The notes under the pieces are model-generated. The model saw only the letters and a list, made by a program, of their open reading frames with translations, ran no database searches and had not been told where the DNA came from. Position numbers and translations under genes: made by a program. Shown one piece after another: positions 1-8,071 of a stretch of 21,377 nt of DNA (position 1 is the first letter of the stretch; every line of letters begins with the position of its first letter). The stretch lies in assembly GCA_965655795.1 (NCBI GenBank), contig CBFHHY010000015.1, forward strand, positions 1-21,377, written 5' to 3'. The stretch comes from TMED14 sp002167805. Lineage in GTDB: Bacteria; Bacteroidota; Bacteroidia; Flavobacteriales; Schleiferiaceae.

Positions 1-1889
1 AGAATTTTTAATCCGTTTGAGTTCAATTCTACCTGTTTCGAATTCAATATTACACCCCTTTCATAGGGATCAATTTCAGACTGAGTATCCAGAATAACCT
101 TCAAGTCTTTAAAATTTAATTCTGTAAGCCTATCCATGTTAAAGAATTCATTCTTTTCACTTCGGTTTACCATTACCAATATTATTTCATCATCATCATA
201 CCAACAGTAAGCATACACTTTATCATAAGGAGCCCAATGCCGAAAAGATCCTGTATTAATTAATGAATAAGATTCCCGAATTTTACCCATTTTCTGAACA
301 AAACTTAGAGCATCTCTTTCATTTTGACTGAGACCCAAATTGTTAAACGCGCTTCGTTTGCCCTTTTTCTCTCCCCAACCTCCCGGCATATCTTCTCGAA
401 TTTTTCCATGATCATCCAGCTCCTTCAGTAATATTTCTGTCCCGTATAATAAGCATGGTATTCCTCTCATTGTGTATAACATGGCAATACCCATTTTATA
501 AAGAGACATATCCTCTTTAATCTTTCCAAAAAATCTTCCCTCGTCATGATTATCTAAAAATGTAATGAATTTTTTTGGCGAATAATATAAATAATCAGAT
601 GCCACATTCATGTACAATGTATTCAAGCCTCCTTTCCAAGTCGTGGGGTTTTCTAACGCATCCTTAAATGCGTAATACATTGGGAAATCTGCTGCCGCAT
701 CTAAAAAATTATAACGCTTTGAATAAAAAGCTTGAGCTTCCCTCTGAGTTACCCATGCCTCACTGAAAATAGTAAATCTAGGATATACTTTATGCACGGT
801 TTTCGACCATTTATCCAAAAAAACGGGGTCTGGATAAACCCATGTATCAGTCCTAAATGCGTCTATACCAACTTCTTCAATCCACCAGAGGCTATTTTGT
901 ATTAGATAATTAGAAAAATGAATATCTCTCTGATTAATATCAACCATTGAAGGGACAAACCACCCATCTGTAAGGACTACTTTGTCACTCTGCGCTGCAT
1001 AAGGGTCATATATCGATGCATAGCGGTGATTGGTTATAATTACATCAGCTACCTGACCATCTTTATCCAGATCTGGATTATTCGGCCAAGAATTTATCCA
1101 ATTTGAATCAGGGGGGTTCTGAAATAATCTATTATAGGTCCCCATGTGATTTGGAATCATATCCATCACTAATTTCATTTTTCGCTTATGCAATTCTCTT
1201 GAGTATCTCTTGTATGCCTTCATCCCACCAAAACGAGGATCAACTTTATAGTGATCTGTAATTGCGTACCCATGATAAGAATAAACAGGCATATCATTAA
1301 TTAATATTGGATTTGTCCAAACAGCGGTCGCACCTAATGATTTGATATAATCCAGCTGACTCGTTAAACCCTGAAGGTCTCCTCCGTGTCGAGAAGCCCC
1401 ATGGTTACGATTTATAGCTTTTTCTCTTAGGCTCTCAATAACATCATTATCTTTTTCTCCATTAACAAAACGGTCGGGAGTGACCAGGTATATCAAGTCT
1501 CTTTCATTCAGGCCAATAAACTCGTGAAGGTTTTTCCTGCGATCCTTAAATTCATAGGCAATTGATATCGACTCTTTCGACTTTCCATTGCTTACCCATC
1601 CATTTATTTTTATTACTTGAGCAGACGCCGTCGGATCGATATATAGAGATAAATAGTGATATTCTTTATTTTGAGCTTCTTCGTCCTTAACCAAGAATAT
1701 ATTTTCTCCTATCACCTCTGAAATAATATAATTTTCATTTGCCTTTAGGTCGATCTCTATTAAGAGTTCAATAGAGTCCATTTTCATACCCTCCCACCAA
1801 TGAGGGGGGTCTATTCTAATATTTGGAGACCCTTTTAAAGAGCCCGTTGATAAACAAAAGCATATTAATATGGATAAAAAATATTTCAT
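1..1889 (-). CDS. susA: SusA-like GH13 neopullulanase / cyclomaltodextrinase, 3' end cut off by window edge
   Basis: My own translation of the minus strand from the ATG at 1889 gives 629 open codons with no stop before the left edge. Only a few C-terminal residues should be missing, because B. thetaiotaomicron SusA is about 617 aa. An N-terminal signal peptide is followed by an Ig-like N-terminal domain with the motif PPHWWEGM, typical of cyclomaltodextrinases. The GH13 barrel then shows region I DMIPNH (H248), GIDAFRTD with nucleophile D348, FSEAW with acid/base E377, and DNHD with D449. A short beta C-terminal domain follows. The family hydrolyses alpha-1,4 bonds of maltodextrins and pullulan, usually in the periplasm. 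It lies downstream of susC, susD and the starch-binding-like gene on the same strand, but an intrinsic terminator ends 17 bases before its start codon. Its expression must therefore be uncoupled or attenuated. The exact substrate (neopullulanase, cyclomaltodextrinase or plain alpha-amylase) cannot be settled from sequence alone. Confidence 0.92.
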   Translation of the reverse strand, partial: MKYFLSILICFCLSTGSLKGSPNIRIDPPHWWEGMKMDSIELLIEIDLKANENYIISEVIGENIFLVKDEEAQNKEYHYLSLYIDPTASAQVIKINGWVSNGKSKESISIAYEFKDRRKNLHEFIGLNERDLIYLVTPDRFVNGEKDNDVIESLREKAINRNHGASRHGGDLQGLTSQLDYIKSLGATAVWTNPILINDMPVYSYHGYAITDHYKVDPRFGGMKAYKRYSRELHKRKMKLVMDMIPNHMGTYNRLFQNPPDSNWINSWPNNPDLDKDGQVADVIITNHRYASIYDPYAAQSDKVVLTDGWFVPSMVDINQRDIHFSNYLIQNSLWWIEEVGIDAFRTDTWVYPDPVFLDKWSKTVHKVYPRFTIFSEAWVTQREAQAFYSKRYNFLDAAADFPMYYAFKDALENPTTWKGGLNTLYMNVASDYLYYSPKKFITFLDNHDEGRFFGKIKEDMSLYKMGIAMLYTMRGIPCLLYGTEILLKELDDHGKIREDMPGGWGEKKGKRSAFNNLGLSQNERDALSFVQKMGKIRESYSLINTGSFRHWAPYDKVYAYCWYDDDEIILVMVNRSEKNEFFNMDRLTELNFKDLKVILDTQSEIDPYERGVILNSKQVELNSNGLKI

Positions 1890-1900
1890 GGATATTTCGA

Positions 1901-1928
1901 AAAATAAAGGCCGGTTAAACCGGCCTTT
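1901..1928 (-). terminator. Intrinsic terminator after the T9SS starch-binding-like gene
   Basis: A perfect hairpin has arms AAAGGCCGG and CCGGCCTTT around a five-base loop (1906-1928). On the minus strand it is followed by TTTATTTTT. It lies 20 bases after the stop at 1949 and ends only 17 bases before the amylase start codon. Stem strength and U-tract make it a strong factor-independent terminator. The same U-tract reads TATTTTTC, one base from the Bacteroidota -7 consensus TAnnTTTG. Confidence 0.88.
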
Positions 1929-1948
1929 AAATAATTAAAATAGAATTA

Positions 1949-2728
1949 TTATAAGCTCACAGCAACTCGTTGAATTGATCTTTCACCATTCACAATTACC
2001 TCAACAAGGTATGTCCCATTTGGAACCATATCACCTTTAGAAGAATCTAAATTCCATTTTGCAGAATTGTTTCCAGCAAAAATCTTATGGCTAAATGTGT
2101 TAACTCTTTGACCTAAAACGTTATAAACATTGATTATTCCAATTTCTGCACTTCTGGAATCAAAGCTTATTGAAACTGGTCCATTGGTCGGGTTCGGATA
2201 TACAGATAACCCATTGAGGATATGCTCATCTAAAGAAATTGAGGCGCTTGAACCATCACACTGTGTGCATTGGTCCCAACAAAATTTCAGTATAGTTCCA
2301 TTTACTGATGGCACTACTAGCTCCCTGTTAATATTTCCAGCACCATCATCGATTCCGCAACCACCGCTTGCGATTGTAGATGTTAAAGTGTCTGTTCCTT
2401 CGTTGGTACCCCAATCTCCGTTGACAAACTTATAAAGTTGTGTAACACCTATTGATGTAGATGGGTAAGTTACTGTAACCTGCCAAACATCTGACCCAAG
2501 GTCAATCATTGCAGAAGCTGAGTCCGTTGGAGTCCAGTCTGCCATAGCTGTAGATCCATTAGTAGCTCCATGAGTAGCGAAATTTCCCCCAATACGGATT
2601 CCATTTGCAGCAATCGTATTCCCGGAAGCAACATAGTCTGCTACATCCACATGATATACGACATCTACTTGGCCATAGGCCATTGTTGACATCATTAATG
2701 CCATTGCTAGAGTAAAGATTTTTTTCAT
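1949..2728 (-). CDS. Secreted starch-binding-like protein with T9SS type A (Por) sorting domain
   Basis: The 259 residues fall into three parts. Residues 1-20 form a signal peptide ending AYGQ. Residues 21-157 form a small beta domain, and residues 168-259 are a type A sorting domain beginning at the typical YPNP motif (177-180) and containing NVYNVLGQRV. The middle domain has the pattern seen in CBM20/CBM48-like modules of Bacteroidota secreted proteins: an opening V-x-V-D strand, GGNF, W65, W82, then YKFVNGDW with W106. It ends with paired cysteines C150, C154 and C157, and C124 may be a partner. This pattern points to alpha-glucan binding. There is no catalytic domain. The gene starts 28 bases after susD, in the place that SusE/SusF surface glycan-binding lipoproteins occupy in classical loci. 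I infer that it does a similar job but reaches the surface or medium by type IX secretion. The binding function is inferred; the sorting domain is clear. Confidence 0.85.
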   Translation of the reverse strand: MKKIFTLAMALMMSTMAYGQVDVVYHVDVADYVASGNTIAANGIRIGGNFATHGATNGSTAMADWTPTDSASAMIDLGSDVWQVTVTYPSTSIGVTQLYKFVNGDWGTNEGTDTLTSTIASGGCGIDDGAGNINRELVVPSVNGTILKFCWDQCTQCDGSSASISLDEHILNGLSVYPNPTNGPVSISFDSRSAEIGIINVYNVLGQRVNTFSHKIFAGNNSAKWNLDSSKGDMVPNGTYLVEVIVNGERSIQRVAVSL

Positions 2729-2756
2729 AGTGTTGATTTAATTAATTTGAATTGAT

Positions 2757-4319
2757 TTAATAGCCTGGGTTTTGTGCCAGGTTTTGGTTTGAAAGAATAT
2801 CTGCTGAGGGGATTGGATACAAATCGTAATGTGAGCTTGTTGAAGCTCCAAATTGCTCATCTCCCTTGAAAGGCCATAAGTAGTCACCTCCAGTGAACTG
2901 TCCATACCTTATTAGGTCAGATCTTCTATGACCCTCTCCGTATAATTCCCGAGCTCTTTCATCTAAAATTTCTTGAAGATTCAAAGAGGAAATATTCATT
3001 GAGCTATTTCCATATGCACGCTCTCGGATTAAATTAAAATAACCTACTCCTGCAGACATGTTCTGACCAGTACGAGCCGCACATTCTGCGTACATCAAAT
3101 AAATATCTGCAAGTCGAAACATTGGAAAGTCAATATCTACAAAAGTTACAGGCTCAGACCCTACTGAACCATCTCTATTTGTATTATTCCATTTTGTAAT
3201 TGCGATACCTTCTGTAAAAGTACCGATTGTTGTAATTGTATCTTCTTGTCCATCGAGATGAACCATCCGCCGAGAATCTAGAGTGTCTGAGAATTTGTCA
3301 AACCATGCCTTCGTGGCACGATTTCCTTGCCACCCAGAAGTTGTTCCAAAAGATGGTATATCCATAGAGCCGCCCAAATGAGAATGAAGCAAAAATGTTG
3401 TCCCCCCGTATGTTCTAGTATGGTTACCATCGAAATTGATAGCAAAAATAAATTCTGGTGAAAGATGATTGTCCGCGTTGAAATTATAAGCATAATTTGG
3501 CTCTAATGAGTAACCCAAACTGATCAAGGAAGCGCAATCAGTCATGCAATCTTCATAATTTGACTGCCCAGTATAAACTTCTGAATTCAGATATAATTTT
3601 GATCTTAATGCCAACAAGGCCCCTCTGTCTGCCCTTCCATAATCTACGGTTAATGCAGGTTTCAATAATAGCTCAATACTATTTAATTCTGTAAGAAGCC
3701 AATTGTACAAGTCTTTTCTCATTATTTGCTCTGGGAAAAATAATCCAGGGTTATCTGTCTCATCTACAAAAGGCACATTCCCAAATAAATCCATAGCATG
3801 GTAATAACTTAAAGCACGCAAAAATCTTGCTTCAGCTGACATATCTGTAATCATAGTTTTTTCTTGATCGCTAAATGAATGGTCATCCATCCATTGAGGT
3901 TCCGTATATCTCAAGAATTCATTTGCTAGTGTAATCTGATAATAAATTCTATAATACATAGCAGACACAAATGAACTATTATCATTCCAGGTCATTGAAT
4001 TCAACTCAGGTATTCCCGGATCATTCCAACCACATACTTCTTCATCTGTAGGAAGCTCTTGAAGGTTCCAAAGCACCCTAACATATTGAGAAAAACCTTC
4101 ATCAATGCCACCAATATCGGGCATTCCCGCAGGACCTTGATTACCAGATATTGCGAGCCCTGCATATAGCTTAGCTAAAACATTAATGTAATTCCCCGGG
4201 TCTGAATAAACAGCATCTGCGTTTAAGCCATAGCGAGGAGTCAAATTCAGGTCATCAGCACATGAGCCTGATAACACTGAGGCCAAAAAAGCAAAACCGA
4301 TTAATTTTAAAGTCTTCAT
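2757..4319 (-). CDS. susD: SusD/RagB-family outer-membrane starch-binding lipoprotein
   Basis: The 520-residue length is normal for SusD. The N-terminus MKTLKLIGFAFLASVLSGSC is a lipoprotein signal with lipid-anchored C20, followed by the acidic DD of surface lipoproteins. The helical TPR-like N-terminal region includes the characteristic stretch EARFLRALSYYHAMDLFG, and the C-terminus PIPSADILSNQNLAQNPGY is the conserved family ending. SusD proteins form the lid of a SusC porin and capture oligosaccharides at the cell surface. The start codon is 10 bases after the susC stop, so the two genes are almost certainly co-transcribed and translationally coupled. The neighbouring GH13 enzyme and the starch-binding-like protein suggest malto-oligosaccharide as ligand. 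That specificity is inferred from context, not from identified binding residues. Confidence 0.95.
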   Translation of the reverse strand: MKTLKLIGFAFLASVLSGSCADDLNLTPRYGLNADAVYSDPGNYINVLAKLYAGLAISGNQGPAGMPDIGGIDEGFSQYVRVLWNLQELPTDEEVCGWNDPGIPELNSMTWNDNSSFVSAMYYRIYYQITLANEFLRYTEPQWMDDHSFSDQEKTMITDMSAEARFLRALSYYHAMDLFGNVPFVDETDNPGLFFPEQIMRKDLYNWLLTELNSIELLLKPALTVDYGRADRGALLALRSKLYLNSEVYTGQSNYEDCMTDCASLISLGYSLEPNYAYNFNADNHLSPEFIFAINFDGNHTRTYGGTTFLLHSHLGGSMDIPSFGTTSGWQGNRATKAWFDKFSDTLDSRRMVHLDGQEDTITTIGTFTEGIAITKWNNTNRDGSVGSEPVTFVDIDFPMFRLADIYLMYAECAARTGQNMSAGVGYFNLIRERAYGNSSMNISSLNLQEILDERARELYGEGHRRSDLIRYGQFTGGDYLWPFKGDEQFGASTSSHYDLYPIPSADILSNQNLAQNPGY

Positions 4320-4329
4320 TTTTTATCAA

Positions 4330-7300
4330 TTAAAAGTTAACAGTGACTTGAATATTAAATACGCGAGGTCTTGGATAAATCATATTATCTATTCCTCCCG
4401 CTACTTCTGGGTCTAAACCCGAATAACTTGTAATAACTAGAGCATTTTGAAGAGATAGATTGATACTAGTAGCAAACTGATCCTTATATAGAGCTCCAAA
4501 ATTGTAACCTAGATATAAATTATCTAATCGCAAGAAAGAGGCATCCTCCAAGTAGTATGAGGATAAATATTGAGGGAACCTAAACTCTGAATTTAAATAA
4601 TCTGTGGTTAAGTTATTCAAATGACGCATGGAACCTCCAACCTCAAAATAATTAGCATGAGTTGCATTCAAATTGTTATACATAACTTGACCTGTCTCTG
4701 CTCTCCATGTCATACCTCCAGAAAATCTCTTGTGTGAAAAAGATGTATTGAATGCAAACATTTGCCGAGGCTCAGGACTTGAATTCACATGAGCAATAAG
4801 ATCACTTGAGTTAATAATTCCATCACCATTTTGATCAACATAGGCCTCGTAATTATCAATTTTCCCATTGCCATCTACGTCAACTATTCCAGAGTAAGAA
4901 TCAATATTTCCACTCCTCTCGATTGGTTTATTATTGTCATCATATATCTGTTCGTAGGTGAAGAATGTGAACATCGGCATTCCGATGGCGTGAATCTGAA
5001 TCGTGTTTCCTACTCCACCAGAAATTCCACCAACTTGAATCCCAGGCGATGAAGTATCTTGAACTATTGCCAATTTTCGGATTTGATTCCGATTTCTTGT
5101 CGCATTAAAGCCTATGTCCCAATTGGTATTAGGATTGTTTATCAATACAAAGTTTACCGATGCCTCTAAACCGTTATTAGTCATTGCACCTACGTTCGTC
5201 AAAACGCTATTCGAGAAATTCGTTCCAGCTGGAATAGGTATAACTGCCAACAAATCTGTTGTGTTTTTATTGTAAAAATCTATTGAGCCATTTACTCTTC
5301 CTTTTAAAAAACCAAAGTCTAATGCAATATTACTTGTGGCTGTTTTTTCCCATTGTAAATTATAATCATAGGCATCGGGTCGGAGAACATCGACGAAAGA
5401 ATTACCAAATTGATACTGAGCTGTAGCTGTTCCATAATTATAATTAGGGATATATCCATAATCATTGTATATGTCTTGCTGACCTGTAACTCCATATCCA
5501 ACTCTTAATTTTAGTTTTGAAAAGAACTTTAGATCTTTAAGAAAATCTTCTTCATTTATATTCCAACCAAGAGCTGCCGAAGGGAAGAATCCCCACCGAG
5601 CAGTTTTCGAGAACCTGGAGGATCCGTCCGAGCGAATCGTGGCAGTTAACAAATATTTATTGCTGATGTTAAAATTAGTTCTTCCATAAAAAGACATAAG
5701 AGCATTCTCAGTAAAAAATGGATTCGGGTTTGCCGGTGAAATCGTGTCTCCTGATGCATTTAAGTTTGGGTATGAAGGAGATGATGAAGTCCAATGCTGA
5801 AAGGAATAGCCGGCCGTCAAATCGGAAGTTATATTTTCACCAATCTTGTCTTTATAATTCCCATACAATTCTATAAGACGATTGGTTCTTGACGAATTAT
5901 ATTGATTATTTTCTCCACCATTATTAAAATTCATAGCAGCGGCGGCAGGAATAAAAACTGTACCACTAGTAGATGATTGTTCTCCACCAATATTCATAAA
6001 TAAATGCAAGTCCTTAGAAGATAATGGTTGATAATCGAAAAGAATATTCCCTAAAAAACGATTGTTTCTCTGGAGATCATCTCTGAGATTTAAGAGCCCA
6101 ACAGGATTTCTTGGGGAGAGAACGGATGGATTCCCGTTTGGCATCAACCACTCAAAATATCCACCATAAGAACTTGTATCTCCTGACAAAACTGGACGAG
6201 TCGGGTCAAAGAAAACAGCTGTTCCTATAGCCCCTTGATTCGCATAGATATTATCGGAACGTATGAATTTACCACTTACGTTTGCCTTCAACTTATCATT
6301 AAAGAAACTCGGAGAGGCATTTAACGTAGCACTATACCTATCCAACTTCGAAGTCTTTAAAACTCCAGCTTCTTGATAGTAACCCAAGCCAATTCGATAA
6401 GGAATTTTCCTGAGCCCTCCAGAGAGGGCAATATTATAATCATTAACTGTGCCTGTCTGATATATTTCATTTTGCCAATCAGTGTAAGTATTTGGGTCTG
6501 ATGTAGCAAGCCTAGCCACCTGACTCGAAGTTCCTTTCTCGGTAATTAAATCACGAAATTGATCTGTACTTAAAACGTCAATACGATTATTTACTCTTTT
6601 TGTTGACCTTAAGTAATTAAAATTAACCGCAAACGACTCGCTGGCTTTGCCTTTTTTCGTAGTGACAAGAATGACTCCATTTGCTGCTCTAGATCCATAA
6701 ATCGCAGTTGCAGAAGCATCTTTTAGAATCGTAAAGCTCTCTATATCGGAAGGGTTGAGTAATCCCAAACCATCAGATGGAAGTCCATCAATAACTATCA
6801 AGGGATCATTACTTGCGTTTAATGAAGATCCACCTCTTATTCTAATTCTGCTCCCTGCTCCAGGCATACCACTATTTGAAGTAATTCGGACACCGGGGGT
6901 TTTACCTATAACCAATGCCTCAGGAGTGGAAAAGGCGCCTTTCTGAAAAGATTTTGATTTTACTGAAACCAATGAACCTGTTAGGTCTTTTATATTTTGA
7001 GAACCATATCCAACAACTACAATTTCATCTAATTCATTTGATGATGGGATCAAAGAAATATTTAATACGTTTTCACTAAACTTTTTCTCCTGAGTTTCAA
7101 AGCCTAGAGAAGAAAAAACTATAACCGCATTTTCAGGAACTTCAATCGAATACTTTCCATCAAAATTTGTAATTGTCGCATTATTCGCGCCTTTTTCTTT
7201 TACCGAAACGGAAGGAATAGGTTCCTCTGATAAATTATTTGAAACCGTTCCTGAAATTATATTTTGAGCAATAATTGAAGTGCCCGAAATACAAAAAAAT

Positions 7301-7335
7301 ATCGCTGCACCAATAGTATGTTTCCAGTTCATCAT
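4330..7335 (-). CDS. susC: SusC/RagA-family TonB-dependent outer-membrane oligosaccharide transporter
   Basis: The 1001 residues show the full SusC architecture. A signal peptide ends near IIAQ (residue 24). A carboxypeptidase-regulatory-like domain spans about 25-100. A TonB-box region DEIVVVGYGSQ (103-113) is followed by the plug domain (about 112-227) with LIVIDGLP and the signature KDASATAIYGSRAANGVILVTTKKG. A 22-strand-type beta barrel ends in a terminal phenylalanine (VTVNF). The protein imports oligosaccharides across the outer membrane using TonB energy and pairs with the SusD encoded 10 bases downstream. Two start codons are adjacent (MMNW), so the start is uncertain by one residue. 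Near residues 820-845 two acidic DxDGNGxxD/DxNGDGxxN loops resemble calcium-binding loops. The substrate is inferred to be maltodextrin from the neighbouring GH13 enzyme. As the first gene on this strand, it probably carries the promoter of the locus. Confidence 0.96.
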   Translation of the reverse strand: MMNWKHTIGAAIFFCISGTSIIAQNIISGTVSNNLSEEPIPSVSVKEKGANNATITNFDGKYSIEVPENAVIVFSSLGFETQEKKFSENVLNISLIPSSNELDEIVVVGYGSQNIKDLTGSLVSVKSKSFQKGAFSTPEALVIGKTPGVRITSNSGMPGAGSRIRIRGGSSLNASNDPLIVIDGLPSDGLGLLNPSDIESFTILKDASATAIYGSRAANGVILVTTKKGKASESFAVNFNYLRSTKRVNNRIDVLSTDQFRDLITEKGTSSQVARLATSDPNTYTDWQNEIYQTGTVNDYNIALSGGLRKIPYRIGLGYYQEAGVLKTSKLDRYSATLNASPSFFNDKLKANVSGKFIRSDNIYANQGAIGTAVFFDPTRPVLSGDTSSYGGYFEWLMPNGNPSVLSPRNPVGLLNLRDDLQRNNRFLGNILFDYQPLSSKDLHLFMNIGGEQSSTSGTVFIPAAAAMNFNNGGENNQYNSSRTNRLIELYGNYKDKIGENITSDLTAGYSFQHWTSSSPSYPNLNASGDTISPANPNPFFTENALMSFYGRTNFNISNKYLLTATIRSDGSSRFSKTARWGFFPSAALGWNINEEDFLKDLKFFSKLKLRVGYGVTGQQDIYNDYGYIPNYNYGTATAQYQFGNSFVDVLRPDAYDYNLQWEKTATSNIALDFGFLKGRVNGSIDFYNKNTTDLLAVIPIPAGTNFSNSVLTNVGAMTNNGLEASVNFVLINNPNTNWDIGFNATRNRNQIRKLAIVQDTSSPGIQVGGISGGVGNTIQIHAIGMPMFTFFTYEQIYDDNNKPIERSGNIDSYSGIVDVDGNGKIDNYEAYVDQNGDGIINSSDLIAHVNSSPEPRQMFAFNTSFSHKRFSGGMTWRAETGQVMYNNLNATHANYFEVGGSMRHLNNLTTDYLNSEFRFPQYLSSYYLEDASFLRLDNLYLGYNFGALYKDQFATSINLSLQNALVITSYSGLDPEVAGGIDNMIYPRPRVFNIQVTVNF

Positions 7336-7358
7336 ATAAAAAGTTTGTTTGATAAATT

Positions 7359-7392
7359 TAAATCTAAATAATTAAAGTGTATAATTTACACT
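7359..7392 (-). promoter_or_regulatory. Candidate susC promoter with inverted repeat at the -33 position
   Basis: The minus-strand box TAGATTTA (7359-7366) matches TAnnTTTG except for the last base and would give a leader of about 18 bases before susC. There is no TTG at the -33 position. Instead an inverted repeat AGTGTA-N5-TACACT (7376-7392) is centred there. That arrangement would fit an activator-dependent promoter, but a 6-bp repeat can arise by chance in AT-rich DNA. No regulator gene of SusR or LacI type is present nearby. Confidence 0.3.
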
Positions 7393-7457
7393 ATAGTAAA
7401 TTTTACCATAAGTCCTTTAATGCCAAATAATTTTTTCAGAATGAATGTTCGGGTAAA

Positions 7458-7476
7458 CCTTTTTAAGTCAAAAAGG
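7458..7476. terminator. Weak hairpin between the bacilliredoxin gene and susC
   Basis: Arms CCTTTTT and AAAAAGG enclose the loop AAGTC, just after the bacilliredoxin stop codon. The stem has only two G-C pairs. On the minus strand only three T residues follow directly, so this is at best a weak terminator. A T-tract follows on the plus strand, where no gene needs terminating. Confidence 0.3.
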
Positions 7477-7481
7477 ATTTT

Positions 7482-7898
7482 TTAACAATGTTCAGCAAAA
7501 GCTGTTGTTAAATTTTCTGAGATCATTTCAGCAGGCCTTCCTTCAATGTGATGCCTCTCCAGCATATGTACTAACTCTCCATTCTTAAATAATGCCATAC
7601 ATGGAGAGGAAGGCGGAAATGGGAGCATTAGCTCACGAGCCTTATCTACAGACGCTTTGTCATTACCAGCAAATGCAGTTACCAAATGATCGGGTTTATG
7701 TTGAGACTTATCAATTGCCATTAGCACCCCTGGCCTCGCTGCAGCTGCAGCACATCCGCAAACAGAATTAATAACGACAAGAGTCGTTCCTTTTCCATGA
7801 GCAATTGATTCTTCCATTGGTCCTGACTCACGTATTTCCTGAAACCCAGCATTAGTGAGTTCTTTTCGCATAGGTTCTATTAAATCTTCTGGATACAT
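7482..7898 (-). CDS. brxA: BrxA/BrxB-family bacilliredoxin
   Basis: The 138 residues match the Bacillus YphP/YqiW (BrxA/BrxB) family in length and landmarks. These are RKELTNAGFQE near the N-terminus, the thioredoxin-like core TTLVVINSVCGCAAAAARPG with the redox pair C47-x-C49, VTAFAGNDKASVDKARE, PPSSPCMALFKNGELVHMLERHHIEG, and the C-terminal cysteine C138. In Firmicutes these proteins remove bacillithiol from S-bacillithiolated proteins after oxidative stress. Many Bacteroidota also encode bacillithiol synthesis genes, but none is in this window, so use of bacillithiol here is inferred from the family. It is cytoplasmic with no signal peptide. It reads in the same direction as susC, yet a 146-base gap and its own upstream -7 box suggest a separate unit. 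There is no functional link to the starch genes that I can see. Confidence 0.9.
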   Translation of the reverse strand: MYPEDLIEPMRKELTNAGFQEIRESGPMEESIAHGKGTTLVVINSVCGCAAAAARPGVLMAIDKSQHKPDHLVTAFAGNDKASVDKARELMLPFPPSSPCMALFKNGELVHMLERHHIEGRPAEMISENLTTAFAEHC

Positions 7899-7935
7899 AA
7901 TTTATATGATAAAATTTTAAACTTTTTTACGTGTT

Positions 7936-7943
7936 CAAATTTA
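7936..7943 (-). promoter_or_regulatory. Candidate promoter -7 box of the bacilliredoxin gene
   Basis: On the minus strand the sequence reads TAAATTTG, a perfect match to the Bacteroidota -7 consensus TAnnTTTG. It would place transcription start about 30 bases before the ATG at 7898. A TTTG lies 14 bases further upstream, closer than the usual -33 spacing, so the -33 element is uncertain. Confidence 0.5.
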
Positions 7944-8037
7944 ATGCCGAATATTTTCAAACGAAAAACTTGATAAGGAAATTAGAGAAATAAAAATAGA
8001 CTGTTTTTGAATTTTTATGGATATTTTAATTCTTCCA

Positions 8038-8071
8038 TCTTGTGGTAGTTTTATTCTTGTGGTAGTTTTAT
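8038..8071 (+). repeat. Exact 17-bp tandem duplication at the head of the Lol-like operon, possible promoter
   Basis: The unit TCTTGTGGTAGTTTTAT occurs twice without mismatch (8038-8054 and 8055-8071). Each copy holds a TTG and a TAGTTTTA. The TTG of copy one (8040-8042) and the TAGTTTTA of copy two (8063-8070) are separated by 20 bases, the spacing expected of Bacteroidota -33 and -7 elements. Copy two runs into the first possible start codon (ATG at 8070). Confidence 0.8.

Noticed and set aside
2130..2435. 101-codon plus-strand frame opposite the T9SS starch-binding-like gene
   Set aside because: Fully antisense to a gene with a clear sorting domain; the product shows no motif.
4831..5052. 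Plus-strand ORF inside susC (and similar ones at 5319 minus and 6755 plus)
   Set aside because: Alternative frames of the susC coding sequence with no domain, start signal or neighbour relationship.
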